This document shows, one piece after another, positions 22,317 through 33,085 of a DNA stretch of 64,000 nt. The stretch lies in assembly GCA_027493615.1 (NCBI GenBank), contig JAOSKK010000038.1:372001-436000 (forward strand), written 5' to 3'. Both the position numbers and the translations under genes were made by a program. This DNA comes from Verrucomicrobiota bacterium (GTDB lineage: Bacteria > Verrucomicrobiota > Verrucomicrobiia > Limisphaerales > J093). The stretch's first letter is position 1, and every line of letters begins with the position of its first letter. The notes under the pieces are model-generated. The model was not told where the DNA came from. It made no database searches and worked only from the letters and a program-made list of their open reading frames with translations.

Positions 22317-23057
22317 TCACGCTCCGGGCTTCAGCCGTTCCGGATACCAACGCCGGACACCCGCCCCCACCGCCAGTGCCGCGGCTGCGACCAGGCTCGT
22401 TGCCACCGGCTCCGGGATGGGCACCAACGTGATGGTCAGCGCCCAGCGATCCAGCTTGACCAGTCCACCGCTCTCCCAGTCCGCCACGAACAGCGTCCAG
22501 TCGCCGTTGGCATTCATTCCCTGGAAACCACCGAGCAGCGCACTGCGCGGGTCCACCAACAACGCCTCCGCCGGCTGACTCGTCCGACCGTCCGGCGCCC
22601 ACGTGCCTGTGAGCGGACCCGACGTCGGCTGAAGCTTCGTCGCATGATCCCCGTTCAGCGTGAGGCGGTACGCATGCACGTCCCCCAACACAGCCGCATC
22701 GTCAAACACCACGTCGAACCCATTGTCCCCGTAGCCCAGCACGCTGCCCGCCCGACGCCCCACACGGTTGAGCAGCACGCTGTAACCACTCCCGTGCGTC
22801 AGCGCCGCGTAAAGATCGCCGTTGAACGCGGCCCGCCCGTCCCGCGGTCGCAGACTCAGCGCGACGCTGACATGCGCAATCGGAGTCGACGGCAGGCTCA
22901 ACGACCGCGTGTCGCTCACGCCCGCCGAGGAACCGTCCGGCACGGCCAGGTTCAGGTCGGCGAAGTCGAACACATAGGTGGCCGCCGACAACGTGGCCGT
23001 CCCACCCCAGACTGCCAGCAGGCCGACAGCGATGCAGAAAAAGCGGTAGGTTCTCAT
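22317..23057 (-). CDS. PEP-CTERM protein with beta-sandwich (proprotein-convertase-P-like) domain
   Basis: This 246-residue protein has a signal peptide (FCIAVGLLAVWGGTATLSAA). One beta domain with FNGDLYAALTHGSGYSVLLN, GDVHAYRLTLNG, and MNANGDWTLFVADWESGGL follows. That is the pattern of P-proprotein/choice-of-anchor domains. The C-terminus is a PEP-CTERM sorting signal: PIPEPVATS, a membrane helix, then RRWYPERLK. Proteins of this type are cut and anchored by exosortase, which is not in this window. Gaps to its neighbours are 24 and 32 bp, so it sits inside an apparent three-gene operon. Confidence 0.8.
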   Translation of the reverse strand: MRTYRFFCIAVGLLAVWGGTATLSAATYVFDFADLNLAVPDGSSAGVSDTRSLSLPSTPIAHVSVALSLRPRDGRAAFNGDLYAALTHGSGYSVLLNRVGRRAGSVLGYGDNGFDVVFDDAAVLGDVHAYRLTLNGDHATKLQPTSGPLTGTWAPDGRTSQPAEALLVDPRSALLGGFQGMNANGDWTLFVADWESGGLVKLDRWALTITLVPIPEPVATSLVAAAALAVGAGVRRWYPERLKPGA

Positions 23058-23081
23058 GTCACGAGGAGGAAGCTGAAGGGT

Positions 23082-26000
23082 TCAGGGACCGACGGCGCGA
23101 TAGTAGCGCACGCCGTGATGCGGCGCGTCGATGTCGGTGAATTGAAACAGGCCGTTGGCCCCGGCCGTCACCCGTCCGAGCGTGGACCACGGCACGGCAG
23201 CGTCCAGACTCGCCCTGGCCTGGATCGCGTATTCAAGCCCGGGAATCCCGGCCACCGTGAGCACGGTCGGACTCCCGGGCGAGGCGACAATCGCCACCAG
23301 GTTCAGCGTGGGCTGGCTGTCCGCCGTCAGCAGGACCACGTCCACCATGCCCGTGGCCGTGTTCGCCTGGCCGTCCGCGATCGTGTAGCGGAACCGGCCC
23401 GGCACATCCTGGCCCGCCGGCGGCTCGTACAGGATCCAGTCCCCGGTCTCTTCAACGCTCACCCGCGCCCCTTCCGGTTCCGCATCCTGCACGCTCGCCA
23501 ACGCCAGCGAACCCGCCAGTCCCTGCGAAGCCGCCAGCAACGCCGGCACATGTGCCTTGGCGAGCCGACCCGGCTGCCGGAAGATTGTCGCGTTGACCGC
23601 TACCAGCGCGAACGTGAACTCCCCCCGCTGCTCTGCCGACAGGTAACGCGGATCCAGTTGCAGCGTTCCCACCAGTTCCGGGGGTACCGGCGACACCTCC
23701 CCCGGCAACGGCACGCGTTGATTGAAGAACGCGCGCAGGGTGTAAGTACCCACCTCGAGCGGCACGATGCCCAGTGGGGCCTGTCCGGCGAAGTCCGTGA
23801 TCACCGCCCGTGCCACCCGCACGACCCCCTCCCGGTCCGTCAGCACGAAGAACACCGACTTCTCCGCCAGTTGACGGTCACGACTGTCCACCAACCGCGC
23901 GATCACATTCAGGTTCGGGCGTGCCGTTGTCTGATCCACCAACTCGATTCGCGTGCCCTGCCGCAATATCTCAAATCGCGTCGAGGCCGACGCGGGGCGA
24001 GACCCGGTGCCCCCGCAAAACCCGCCTGCAACGCGTACGCGGCCGGCAAACCCCGCAGCGGGAGCCGGACCGTGGCGCGCCCGTCCGCATCGCTCAACGC
24101 CAGCGCCTGCTGCGACCCCAGCCCAAACCGCACCGGTTGCCCCGTCACGGCGCCATCGGCTGAGCGCAGGACGGCACTCAACACCGCCGTATCGCCATGG
24201 GCGCCGCTGAGCGGGAAACCGTCGAGCGTCAACCCGGTCGCCAGGGCCGGGACCTGGGCCGCTCCGGGAGTGAAGAAGCCACCGCGGTTGGCCTGCATCG
24301 TCACAAGCCCGACCCCATTGACCGCATGCACGGCATACCGCACGGCCGCGGGGGCAGTGTCTCCCTCCAGCGGCAGCGTCCCCGACCACAAGCTGGATTG
24401 GACGGGATCCTGCACGAGGTCCAGCGTCTGCCACCGCCCCCGCCAGGGCCCCGACTCGGCCGTGTAGGTCACCCAGACCTCCTGGATGCCGGCCGCCGGG
24501 TTGCCCACCACGCGTGCCCGCAGCACGACCGCGCCCTCCACCACTTCGTCCAGCACCTCGACAATCGTCGGCGCGTCCGCCAGCGCTGGTGTGTCCGGGT
24601 TGGCCCCCAGTGCGTCGGTGTAGGTCGCCACGTTGCCGCTGTAAAACAGCCGGAACCGCAGGTCCGAAAACGCACGCCGCGTCCCGGTGTCCGGCGCCTG
24701 CAGGTCCGTCCGGTATTGCGCCGGAAACACGCTCAGCCGCGTCACCCCGCCCGCCTCGTTGCACAGGCTGTCGAAATGGTTCACCGCCCAGGGTTGCACG
24801 GGATGGAAAACCGCCGACTCGAAGGCCACCACCGCACCGCGAAACTCCGTGGCCGGCGCGCCCGTCAGCGGCCGCACCCCGCCTTCATCCGCATAGCTGC
24901 CACCCCGGAACCCGACCCCGCGCAGCACCACGCCCGGCTGCGGCGCTGTCACATCCTTCACGACCCGTGGCAGCACCGGTTCGGCGGGATGACTCACGTT
25001 CCCTTGCGGGCCGCGCAAGTAGGTGACCAACACATCCAGCGGGTTGGCGGGATCCTCTTCGGGATAGTGGCGAAGCGACCGCGTCTCGACCGCGAGCGGC
25101 CCCGCGTCCACCGTCACGTCCGCCCATTTCAACCCCAGCACCGCTCCGGCCGTCGGCGCAAACGCCGGGTCGCCGGCATCCTCGCTGGGGTACTCGTTCA
25201 GCGTGGTGACGATCACGTCCGGCCCCGCCTCCGGTGGCCGCTTGCCCGGCAAATGGAGCTTGAGCATGGGCAGCCCGAACAGCGCCACCTGCAGCACCAC
25301 CTTCTCATGCAAGCCCCGCAGTTCGTCCGTCTCCTTCAAGTACTGGCGCTTGGCCTTCATCAACGCCTCGCCCAGCGTGACGAAGCTGCCGGGCGACCCC
25401 GATCGGAGCTGCCGCGCGAAGTTCAAATACAGCCGCTCGCTGTACTCGAGGAACTCCGTGTCGCCGTACTGATAGCCCGTGCCGCCCACCAGGATGGCCC
25501 GCTTTCGGACGAAGGCCTGCGCCCAGTCCGGATCCTGTGTCACCTGAGGCACGGCGTGGCGGTCCACGGTGTTGTAACCCACGTGGCACCCCGCGCCGAA
25601 GATCACGCTGTGCTGGAAGGTCATGTCCGATTCCGCCACCTGCCGCGCCGTGAGCTGACTGACATAGTCCGCCGCCAGCGCTCCCCCATCATTGAAATGT
25701 CCCGCCAGAAACAGCAGGTCATGGCGGCGCCCGAACAACACCTGCACCAATTCGGCGGCCGACCAGTTCTCCGTCGTCTCCGGATCGGCCAGAGGCGATA
25801 CGTGCTCGGGCGCGATCAACGTGTCGTGCACCTGCCCCGCACCCTCGCCGATCCCCGCCCGCAGCTCCGCCGCCACGGCCCGCGCGGCGTCCGCCAGGAA
25901 CTCGTACCCGGTCACGAGTGAGGACCGCGGCACCGGCAGCTCACCCGCGTCGAGTTCGTCATAGGCGTCGAGCAGACCGAGAATGTCGGCGGGGCTTTCC

Positions 26001-28910
26001 ACCAGCCGGCCCACCGCCATCTGGGGCAGCGGCACCCGCGTGAACTTCTGCTCGACTTCGCACGGCGCCCCATACGCGTCCTGGGACAGGTAATAGCCCA
26101 GCCGCAGACTCGCCTGGCTCGCCGTCGCGTCCCGCACCGGCACGATGAAGTTCTGCTCCAGCCCCAGTGGCACCAGATCCGGGTAGCGGAAGTTCGGAAC
26201 CACGTCATCCCCCTCCCACCAGCACCACATACCTCAGACCGGGATTGACCTGCCGGAAACGCTCGACCACGTCGCGGATCAGTCGCGCCACGACATTCTT
26301 CGCGAACACACAATCGTAGTTGGCATCCGCCAGCTCATTCGCCTGCCGGATCGCCACGTCCTGATCCAGGTCCACCACCACGCCGTGAATCTCCGGCCGC
26401 GCCACAAACGCGTGCAAACGCGCGCGCAACAAGGCCACATCCGCGGTCCTGGCATCCGCAGTCGCCGGGTCCTCGGGCCGGCTCAGCCGGGCAAAATCGG
26501 TGAGCACCAGCGTCGTGTAGCCGCCGTCCGCACCCGCCGTCGCTACGGTGTCACTCGCCGGGAGCGTGCTCACGTCCAGCGAACCGCAGTCCCCGGGCAC
26601 CAGGTACAGGTCCAGCCGGAAGGGCTGCTCCGGATCAAACACCCCTTCACGCCCCCGCACGCAAACATAGAAATCACCGCTGCCCCCCAGGTGTTCATGA
26701 AAATCCCCTCGTTGGCCAGGCCATCGAACGCCGACACCGCCACCAGACTCCGCGTCTGCGCCCCAGAATACGCCGCCGGCGAGAACGCCACCGGTGCCTC
26801 CGCCGGACCGCTGTAGGCCGCCGGACTGTAGGCCGCCGGGGCAAAGGCATCTTCGCTGTACGCCGCCGGGCTGTACGCCGCCGGGCTATAGGCCGCGGGG
26901 CTGTACGCCGCGGGGCTGTACGCTGCCGGACTATACGCCGCCGGACTGTACGCCGCGGGGCTGTAGGCGGCCGGGCTATACGCCGCCGGGCTGTAGGCCA
27001 CCGGCGCATACGCCTCCCCGCTGTACGCCGCCGGACTGTAGGCGGCGGGCGCGTAGCGCGTGCCCAGGCCAGCCAGATCGTCCACCCCCAAGTCTCCCGC
27101 CTCAATGGCCTCATACGCCGCCCGGATGTCCTGGAAGACGAACAAATCGTAGTCCCGCGACAGTTCGCTCAGGATGATGAACAGCTCGCTCTCGGGCTGG
27201 ATCTTGAATTTGAACCAACGCCCCTCGCCGCTTGCCCCCAACGCCTGGTGGATGGACGCCCGCCACACCCCCTCCGCATCCGGCTCCCAGCCCAACTCAC
27301 AGGCCATAGGCCAGACGGTGTTGTCCGGACAGCCCACCAGCACCAGCAACTCGTTCTCAACCCACCCCTGCGCGCCGTTCTCAACCCGCACCGTGACTCG
27401 GGCCACTCCCGAAACACCAGGCGCGGGCGTCAGTTGGAGCATCCGGTTGTTTCCCTCCCCTCCCAGCACCAGACCCTCGGCCGGAAGGAGCCCTGGGTTC
27501 GCCGACCGCACTGTCACCTTCAACTCCGTCGCCGGTCGACGGATGTTGCCAATCGTGAACGGCACCGCGCCACCACCGGTATGAGTCGAGCGGTTCTGAC
27601 GCACCTGGAACCGCCCCCCAAGGTGGTCCGCCACCGCCACGTCCGGACGCCGATCCCCATTCAGATCGCCCAGCGCCACTGCCAGGGGCCCGTCCCCCGC
27701 CGCAAAATGCCCCCGCGGGACCAACTCCAACTGGCCAGGCTGGCTCCGGTTGCCCAACAGCGTCAGACTCCCTCGCCCGAGATGCACCACCGCCACTTCC
27801 GGAAACCCGTCCCCATCCATCTCCGCCACCGCCACCGCTCGCGCGCCCGGTTCCGTCCCGAACCATTGCGGACTCGCGAGGGTCGCGGGCTGCGTCGCGC
27901 TGAATGCACCCACGTACGCCGTGTTCCGCCACACCCACACCCCGCCAGGCTCCGGCACCGCCGCCACCACGTCCGGCTTGCCATCCCGGTCCAGATCCGC
28001 CACGGCCAACTCGGCCAGCGCCGCCGTCAACGGCAGGTGCACCCCGCCCGCCTCGAACGCCACGTTGCCCGGCGCCCCCGTGTTGCGCAGCAGACTCAGC
28101 CCGGCCGGAGCTCCGTGCCCCCACCACCAAGTCCGGCCGCCCGTCACCATCCAGATCCCCGACCGCTACCCGCCGCGGATCCTGCGCCACTTCGAACTCG
28201 ACCTTTCCCGCAAACGAAACCGCCCCGCTCGTGCTCGTGTTCCGGTACACCGCCACGCGACCGTCGCTCGCGTTCACCACCGCCACATCCACCCGGCCGT
28301 CCCGGTCAAAATCACCCACGGCCACGTCCGTCGATAGCCCCGCCGTACCGACAGCACCATTCGGCAACCCAAGGGGAGCCTCGAACCGCAGGTCGCCCGG
28401 ACCGCTGACGTTCCGGAACACCCACACCTCCCCCGCCGCGGCCGGGTTGACCACCACGTCCACCCGGCCGTCACCATCCAGATCCGCCACCGCCAGACTC
28501 GGCAGCGTCGTCGCCGGCCCGAACGCTTCCAGCGCGGCGAACGTCGTGCTGCGTAACTCGCCCCCTCCGGCGTCAGGTTGCGGGCCCCAGCGAAGGCCGA
28601 CCCCCCCACGTTCGCCGTCACCACATCCCGCCGGCCGTCGCCATCCAGATCCGCCAACCGCAACGCGTTGGGTTGACCCGCCGGCGGCCCCAGCGTCGCC
28701 GGTGCCGACAGAATCAGGTTCAGCTCCGGAGGACCGGGAACGGCAACATGGGCTCGGCTCGGGCAAGCGCGAACCCCACCAACGCCCCCATTCCAACCAG
28801 CCCCGCCCCCGCGTCGCCGCCCGGTTCCGCCGCCTCGACGCACCGGGGCAAGGCACCGACAACCGCGCCGCGGAAGGCTGGCTCCGATCCAGGAGACTGT
28901 TTGGCGTCAT
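23082..28910 (-). CDS. Giant exported FG-GAP / PPC / caspase-fold-like protein with PAAYS linker, frameshifted
   Basis: Joined frames give about 1930 residues. The N-terminus (28910, MTPNSLLDRSQP) has a basic stretch then a hydrophobic signal segment. Residues about 50-420 hold FG-GAP/VCBS propeller repeats (LAVADLDGDGRVDVVV, VAVGDFDRDGRVDVAVV, VALGDLNGDRRPDVAVA). A cadherin-like segment and a PPC-like domain follow (GRWFKFKIQPESELFIILS). Then comes a pentapeptide tract of PAAYS units. The large domain after it has LLFLAGHFNDGG and SVIFGAGCHVGYN, with a His and a Cys at spacing like clan CD peptidases such as gingipain/clostripain types. Ig-like and a C-terminal beta module (FTDIDAPHHGVRYYRAVG) close it. 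Frames change at several C5 runs (28118, 26652, 26209, 24010) and near 28560-28800. Peptidase assignment is inference from the two motifs. Confidence 0.75.
26760..27056 (-). repeat. Coding 15-bp tandem repeat: (PAAYS)n linker
   Basis: About 18 pentapeptide units, mostly PAAYS with variants such as GEAYA, PVAYS, EDAFA and PVAFS, encoded by near-identical 15-mers of the type CCGCCGGGCTGTACG (plus strand). It is in frame between the PPC-like domain and the putative peptidase domain. Confidence 0.9.
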
Positions 28911-29235
28911 AGCAGGGCGGCGGGCCTGACACAGCCCCAGGGAGAACATCAGGCTTCCAGCGCGGCCCGGTACGCCGGCGACCGCCTGCCCCACCGATCC
29001 CCTTCCCTCAGAGCTTCAACCCGCAGATGCTGGAGACCATTTGCCCTTTTCCAGAGCACGTCAATCGCAGAAATGCACCGAATGACGCGCAGCAGTTGTC
29101 CTCCCCACCCTCGAACCGGTGGTGCGGGCGTCCCGCCTGCACTCACAGGGTTCATGAACCATCCCGCGCACGCCTCCCAGGCCGGTCAGCATGGAACCAG
29201 ACCTGCCCCTTGGTATCCTGGAACTTCCCATGAAC
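28911..29235. repeat. Intergenic with family-C repeat, left flank of IS110 element
   Basis: There is no gene start here apart from the 3' end of the IS110 transposase frame. A family-C palindrome (GTGCGGGCGTCCCGCCTGCA) with GGTTCATGAACC lies at 29119-29160. The stretch CCTGGAACTTCCCATGAACC just before 29236 matches the region near 32900, which suggests the insertion sequence entered a copy of this repeat. Confidence 0.55.
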
Positions 29236-30583
29236 CTACCCCTCGGCCTTGAGTTCGGCGAGGCTGGGGGAGGACCACGCGGCCGAGCTGTTTGGCCAAG
29301 CGTTGCAGGGCCCGGCGCTTGGTTTCGAGCACTTGCTCTTCGTACTGGGCCAACCCGCGTTCGACATACTCCACCCCTTTGACCATCACCCGCCAGAACC
29401 ACTCGGCCAGCTTCCGCGCCAAGGCGATGTTAGCCACCAAGCCACCGCGCCGCCCAGCCATGCGACGGTAATAACCACCCAGGGCGATATGCTTACTGCG
29501 CGCCAGGCTCCGTCCCATCACGCAGAACAGCCGCCCGGCCCGGTTGCGCTTGCGCCCCACCGACCCGTGGCGCTTGCCGCTCTGGTGGCTGCCCGGGGCC
29601 AGTCCCAGCCAGGCGGTGAAGTGTTTCTCCGTCGCCCAGCGGCTCAAATCGGTGCCCACTTCGGCGATCAGTTGCAGGAGACTGTAGTCGGTGTGGGCGG
29701 GCAGCACGGTGAGATCCTTGCCGCCGCACAAGCGGACCAGCAGGCCGTGCAGTCCCGGGATCTGTGGCGCGTTCACCCCCGGACGTTTGACCGCCACAGG
29801 TGTGGTCCCCGCCGCGGGGGCTGGGCACGCCGGACCGTGGATCTGGTGCAGCACCGCTTCGATCTGTCGGTCACACGCCGCAATCTGGCGTTGGAAGTGT
29901 TGCCAGTCCTCGACCGCTTGCTGCAGCGCGAAGAGATGTTCCTCGGCCCAAGTTCCGCGCAGCGACTCCTTCACCTCAGCGGCCTTCTTCTGCCGAATCT
30001 GCACATCGCACAGCCCCAGCAACCGCTCCGGAGCACGCTCGCCGGCCAGGATCGCCCCGATCACCTTCTGCCCGCTGGTGCCGACCAGACTGCTGATGAC
30101 ATCGTGCAGTTTGATGTTCATCCGTTCCAAGGCCTTCTGCTGATGCTGCACGCACGCCGCCGCGCTGGTCAGATGATCGGTGCGCAGCCGCACGTAGTCC
30201 TGCAGGCGGCGGATGTCGGCCGGGGGCACGAAGCCCGCACGCAACAGACCGTGGGCATGGAGCGTGGCACCCCATTGGCAGTCCTTCATGTCGGTCTTGC
30301 GTCCGGGCAGGTTACGGGTCTGCCGACCGTTGACCATCAGGACCTCCAAACCGGCCGCTTCCAGCACGCCGTAGAGGGGCAGCCAATAGACGCCGGTGGC
30401 TTCCATGGCGATGGACTTGACGCCGCGCGCCTGCAGCCAGTCGCGCAGTCGGTGGAGTTGGCAGGTAACGGTGCCGAAGACCTCGGGCGGACCGCCACCG
30501 ATGGAGACAAACATCTGCTCACTGCCGACATCAACGAAGGCAGCCAGCGGATTGAGCACGGGCAGGGTTGGGACTGGATTCAT
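29186..30583 (-). CDS. IS110-family transposase (DEDD recombinase)
   Basis: About 465 residues from MNPVPTLPVLNPL. The N-terminal RuvC-like DEDD domain shows AAFVDVGSEQMFVSI (first Asp), SIAMEATGVYWLPLYG (Glu) and GRKTDMKDCQWGATLHAHGL (Asp pair). The C-terminal Transposase_20 domain has IPGLHGLLVRLCGG, LIAEVGTDLSRWATEKHFTA and the catalytic-serine region GLAPGSHQSGKRHG. Members of this family recombine DNA using a bridge RNA encoded in the element. The frame appears intact. The final roughly 16 residues and the stop codon seem to come from flanking repeat DNA rather than from the element. Confidence 0.92.
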   Translation of the reverse strand: MNPVPTLPVLNPLAAFVDVGSEQMFVSIGGGPPEVFGTVTCQLHRLRDWLQARGVKSIAMEATGVYWLPLYGVLEAAGLEVLMVNGRQTRNLPGRKTDMKDCQWGATLHAHGLLRAGFVPPADIRRLQDYVRLRTDHLTSAAACVQHQQKALERMNIKLHDVISSLVGTSGQKVIGAILAGERAPERLLGLCDVQIRQKKAAEVKESLRGTWAEEHLFALQQAVEDWQHFQRQIAACDRQIEAVLHQIHGPACPAPAAGTTPVAVKRPGVNAPQIPGLHGLLVRLCGGKDLTVLPAHTDYSLLQLIAEVGTDLSRWATEKHFTAWLGLAPGSHQSGKRHGSVGRKRNRAGRLFCVMGRSLARSKHIALGGYYRRMAGRRGGLVANIALARKLAEWFWRVMVKGVEYVERGLAQYEEQVLETKRRALQRLAKQLGRVVLPQPRRTQGRGVGSWEVPGYQGAGLVPC

Positions 30584-30780
30584 AGGTTGTCTGGCCACGA
30601 CACCGCAAGCCCGGTGGAGTTCTGGGAGAAACAAATCTTCCCAACGGGAAAACCCACAAGGGCCTCACCAAAATGCGCAGAAGTCCACCACCGGAACCAG
30701 TCTCTCCACCGGGCACAAGGCACCAAAGGATACGAACGGTCACACTGCTCTTGGTGTCGCAGCACGCTGGCGATGCTGCC
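29236..30780 (-). mobile_element. IS110-family insertion sequence
   Basis: Boundaries are placed where family-C repeat sequence stops on the left (CCTGGAACTTCCCATGAACC) and resumes on the right (GGTTCATGGCCGGTGAGCAG). This gives about 1.55 kb with about 200 bp of non-coding sequence upstream of the transposase. The family lacks obvious terminal inverted repeats, so the ends are estimates. Confidence 0.6.
30584..30780 (-). ncRNA. Candidate bridge-RNA locus of the IS110 element
   Basis: In the IS110 subgroup the non-coding end 5' of the transposase encodes the structured guide (bridge) RNA that pairs with target and donor DNA. This 197-bp segment is the only suitable non-coding part of the element. 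I did not derive its fold or its target- and donor-binding loops, so the call is positional. Confidence 0.35.
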
Positions 30781-31062
30781 AGGTTCATGGCCGGTGAGCA
30801 GGTCCGAAAGGAACAAGGAACTCTCCATGAACCGCCCGACCCGTCACTTCCCCAATCCCCGATGTTCGTAATCGGTGGAGGGACGCCCCGTCTTGGATTC
30901 TCCGCCGATTACGAACATCGGGGATTGGGGCTGAGGGAGGCGCTGGATGAACCTGTGGTGCGGGCTGCCAGCCTGCACCCCCGCGGTTCATGGGCGCTGA
31001 GCAGGTCCGGCAGGAACAGGACGCTTCCCCTGAGCCTTGTGCTTTGAACTTTGTCCTTTCCG
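30781..31062. repeat. Composite repeat: family B palindrome between family C arms
   Basis: The family-B palindrome has arms at 30850-30880 and 30901-30930 (CCCCGATGTTCGTAATCGG and its inverse) and matches 56024-56103. Family-C sequence lies on both sides: GGTTCATGGCCGGTGAGCAG before it, and GTGCGGGCTGCCAGCCTGCA then GGTTCATGGGCGCTGAGCAG after it. No coding capacity is evident. Confidence 0.75.
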
Positions 31063-31102
31063 CCTCCGCGGTCGCGCCTCAGCCGTCGAGACCCCGCGGC
31101 GC

Positions 31103-32793
31103 TCAGCCCGGACCGTAGGCCGCGAGAAACCGCTCCTCGTCCTCGACGGTCCCGATCAAGATCACCTCCGCCCCAGCCGCCAACCGCGTACCCGGCCCGG
31201 GATTGATCAGCAATCCGTCCGCCGTCCGCACCGCCACCACGCTACACCCGGTGCTCGATCGAATGGCGCTGTCAGCAATCGTCCTCCCCCAGCGCCGGTG
31301 GAATCCGGAACGGGAAGACGCTCAAACCCTCCGCCAGCATCAGCACGTGGGCCCGGCGCAACGCGTTGAAGATCGCGTTGGCCCCCATCGACGCATACGA
31401 CATCACAAAATCCGCCCCCGCACGGTGCAGCGTCGACACGTTCCGCTCGAGCGTGGCGCGGCTGATGATCTGGACGTCCGGTCGCAGCCGGCGCACCAGG
31501 ATCGTGAGATAGACGTTGGTGTCGTCCGAATTGGTGGTGATGATCACCGCCGGGGTCTCTCGAATCCCGGCTTGTTCGAGCGTCTCGATGGCCGCCGCGT
31601 CCCCCCGCACCACCTTACCGGACGTGGCCTCCGCCAAAGGCTCGCGCTCGATGATCACAAACGGCAGATCCCGGCGGGCCAGCGCCTGCCCGGTGGCACA
31701 CCCCACCCGCCCGCCGCCCACGATCAACACCGGTCCCGCCGCCCCGTGATAGATGCAGAAAAACTCGTTGAACTGGTCCAGTTGCTGACGTGAGCCCGCC
31801 AGGACCATCACCGTGCTCGGCCCCAACACCGTGTCCGCCTGCGCGCTCCGAAACCGGCCCCGCTCCCACACGCCCACCACTGTGACCTCAAACAGCTCCC
31901 GCAGCCGGCATTCTGCCAGAGTCTTCCCCAGCAACGGGGTCCCCGCCGCCGTCGCCTCCGCAATGAACAACTCCTCGAACCGGCCGATGATGTGCGCCCG
32001 GGCATCCCCGCCCAGCGTCCGGTGCGCCAGCGAACGCCCCAGCATCTCGTGCAGTTGCAGAACCCGCGTGCTCCCCGCCAGCTTCAGAATGTCTTCCGCC
32101 GCGTCCGAGTCGGCGGTCGTCAGAATTTCGGGATGTCCGGCGCGATCTCCCGCACCGTGAACGCCACGTTCGTGTTGCTGATGTCGCTGCCCGTCGCCGT
32201 GACCAGCGCTGCCTGATGGACGCGCACCTTCTCGTAGGTGACCGGGTCATCCGGTGCGCCGACCACCACCTGGTACCCTTCGTCGTGCAGCGTGAGCGCC
32301 TGGGCCAGATCCGGCACCAGCAGAACGTACGGCTGTCCGTACTGATTGAGCTTGCGGATCAGCGCACTCGTCACCGGCCCCCGTGGGTCAGAATCGCGTG
32401 CCCACGTGTCTCGGCCGGCAGTTCCCGCGGCGCCCTCGCCTCCGACTGAGCCCGCATCCACGGCGCGTAGAAGAACTCGATGAACGTGAACGGCAGCAGC
32501 ACCAGCAGCGAGAGCATCCCGGACAACAGCACCAGAATCGAGAACGCCCGCCCCAGATCCGACTCAAAGGTGATGTCGCCAAACCCCAGCGTGGACATCA
32601 CCGTCAGCGTCCAATACACCCCGGTCAGCCAGGAATGCTCCCGGTCCTCCCACTGCATCAACCAGTGGAACAGCACGCTGTACAACCCCACCAGCCCGAC
32701 GAACAGCAGCAGGTACTTGAACAACAGCGTGACGTTGCGCTTCCCCGCCCGGCTCTGCAGGTAGCGCACCAGATGCGGCACGTAGCTTTTCAT
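31103..32793 (-). CDS. Two-RCK potassium channel (Kch/TrkA-N type), frameshifted
   Basis: About 563 residues after joining frames. Two membrane helices flank a pore with selectivity filter TLGFGD (TVMSTLGFGDITF). Two tandem regulator-of-K-conductance domains follow: the first with EGYQVVVGAPDDPVTYEKV, the second with VLIVGGGRVGCATGQALARR and VVRGDAAAIETLEQAGI. TrkA-C segments follow each, and the protein ends EDEERFLAAYGPG. Frame changes lie at C5 32378-32382, near 32125 and at C5 31286-31290; the protein is coherent across each. It probably forms a cytosolic gating ring that responds to nucleotides or Ca2+ (family knowledge). Confidence 0.85.
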
Positions 32794-33085
32794 CGATCCG
32801 CCCAGCACACGACCGGCCGCACCGTAGGCCACCTGCCCCCTCGCCCGCAAGCCGCTTGCCCTCTCGCCCGGCCCGGCCCGGCCCCGCCCCCTGCAATCCT
32901 GGAACTTCCCTGAACCTGTGGTGCGAGCGTCCCGCCTGCACCCTCCTCGGTTCAAGGCCCCCGGAGCAGGTCCAACAAGCACAGGACGCTTCCCTTGCGC
33001 GTTGAGCGTTGAGCGTTGCGCTTTGTTCCTTGTACTCTCCCCTCCACCCTTTGCCCCTCGCCCTTGGCCCTTGGCCCTCCGCCCC
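32794..33085. repeat. Intergenic with family-C repeat
   Basis: Contains CCTGGAACTTCCCTGAACC then GTGCGAGCGTCCCGCCTGCA, followed by GGAGCAGGTCC and short direct repeats (GCGTTGAGCGTTGAGCGTT). No gene is seen. Confidence 0.55.

Noticed and set aside
23810-24210. Plus-strand Pro/Arg-rich frames within the giant peptidase-like gene
   Set aside because: They are out-of-phase shadows; the minus-strand protein resumes cleanly after the C5 run at 24010.
26760-27056. Tandem repeat that looks like a CRISPR array
   Set aside because: The unit is 15 bp with no spacers and is in frame as PAAYS; no cas genes are present.
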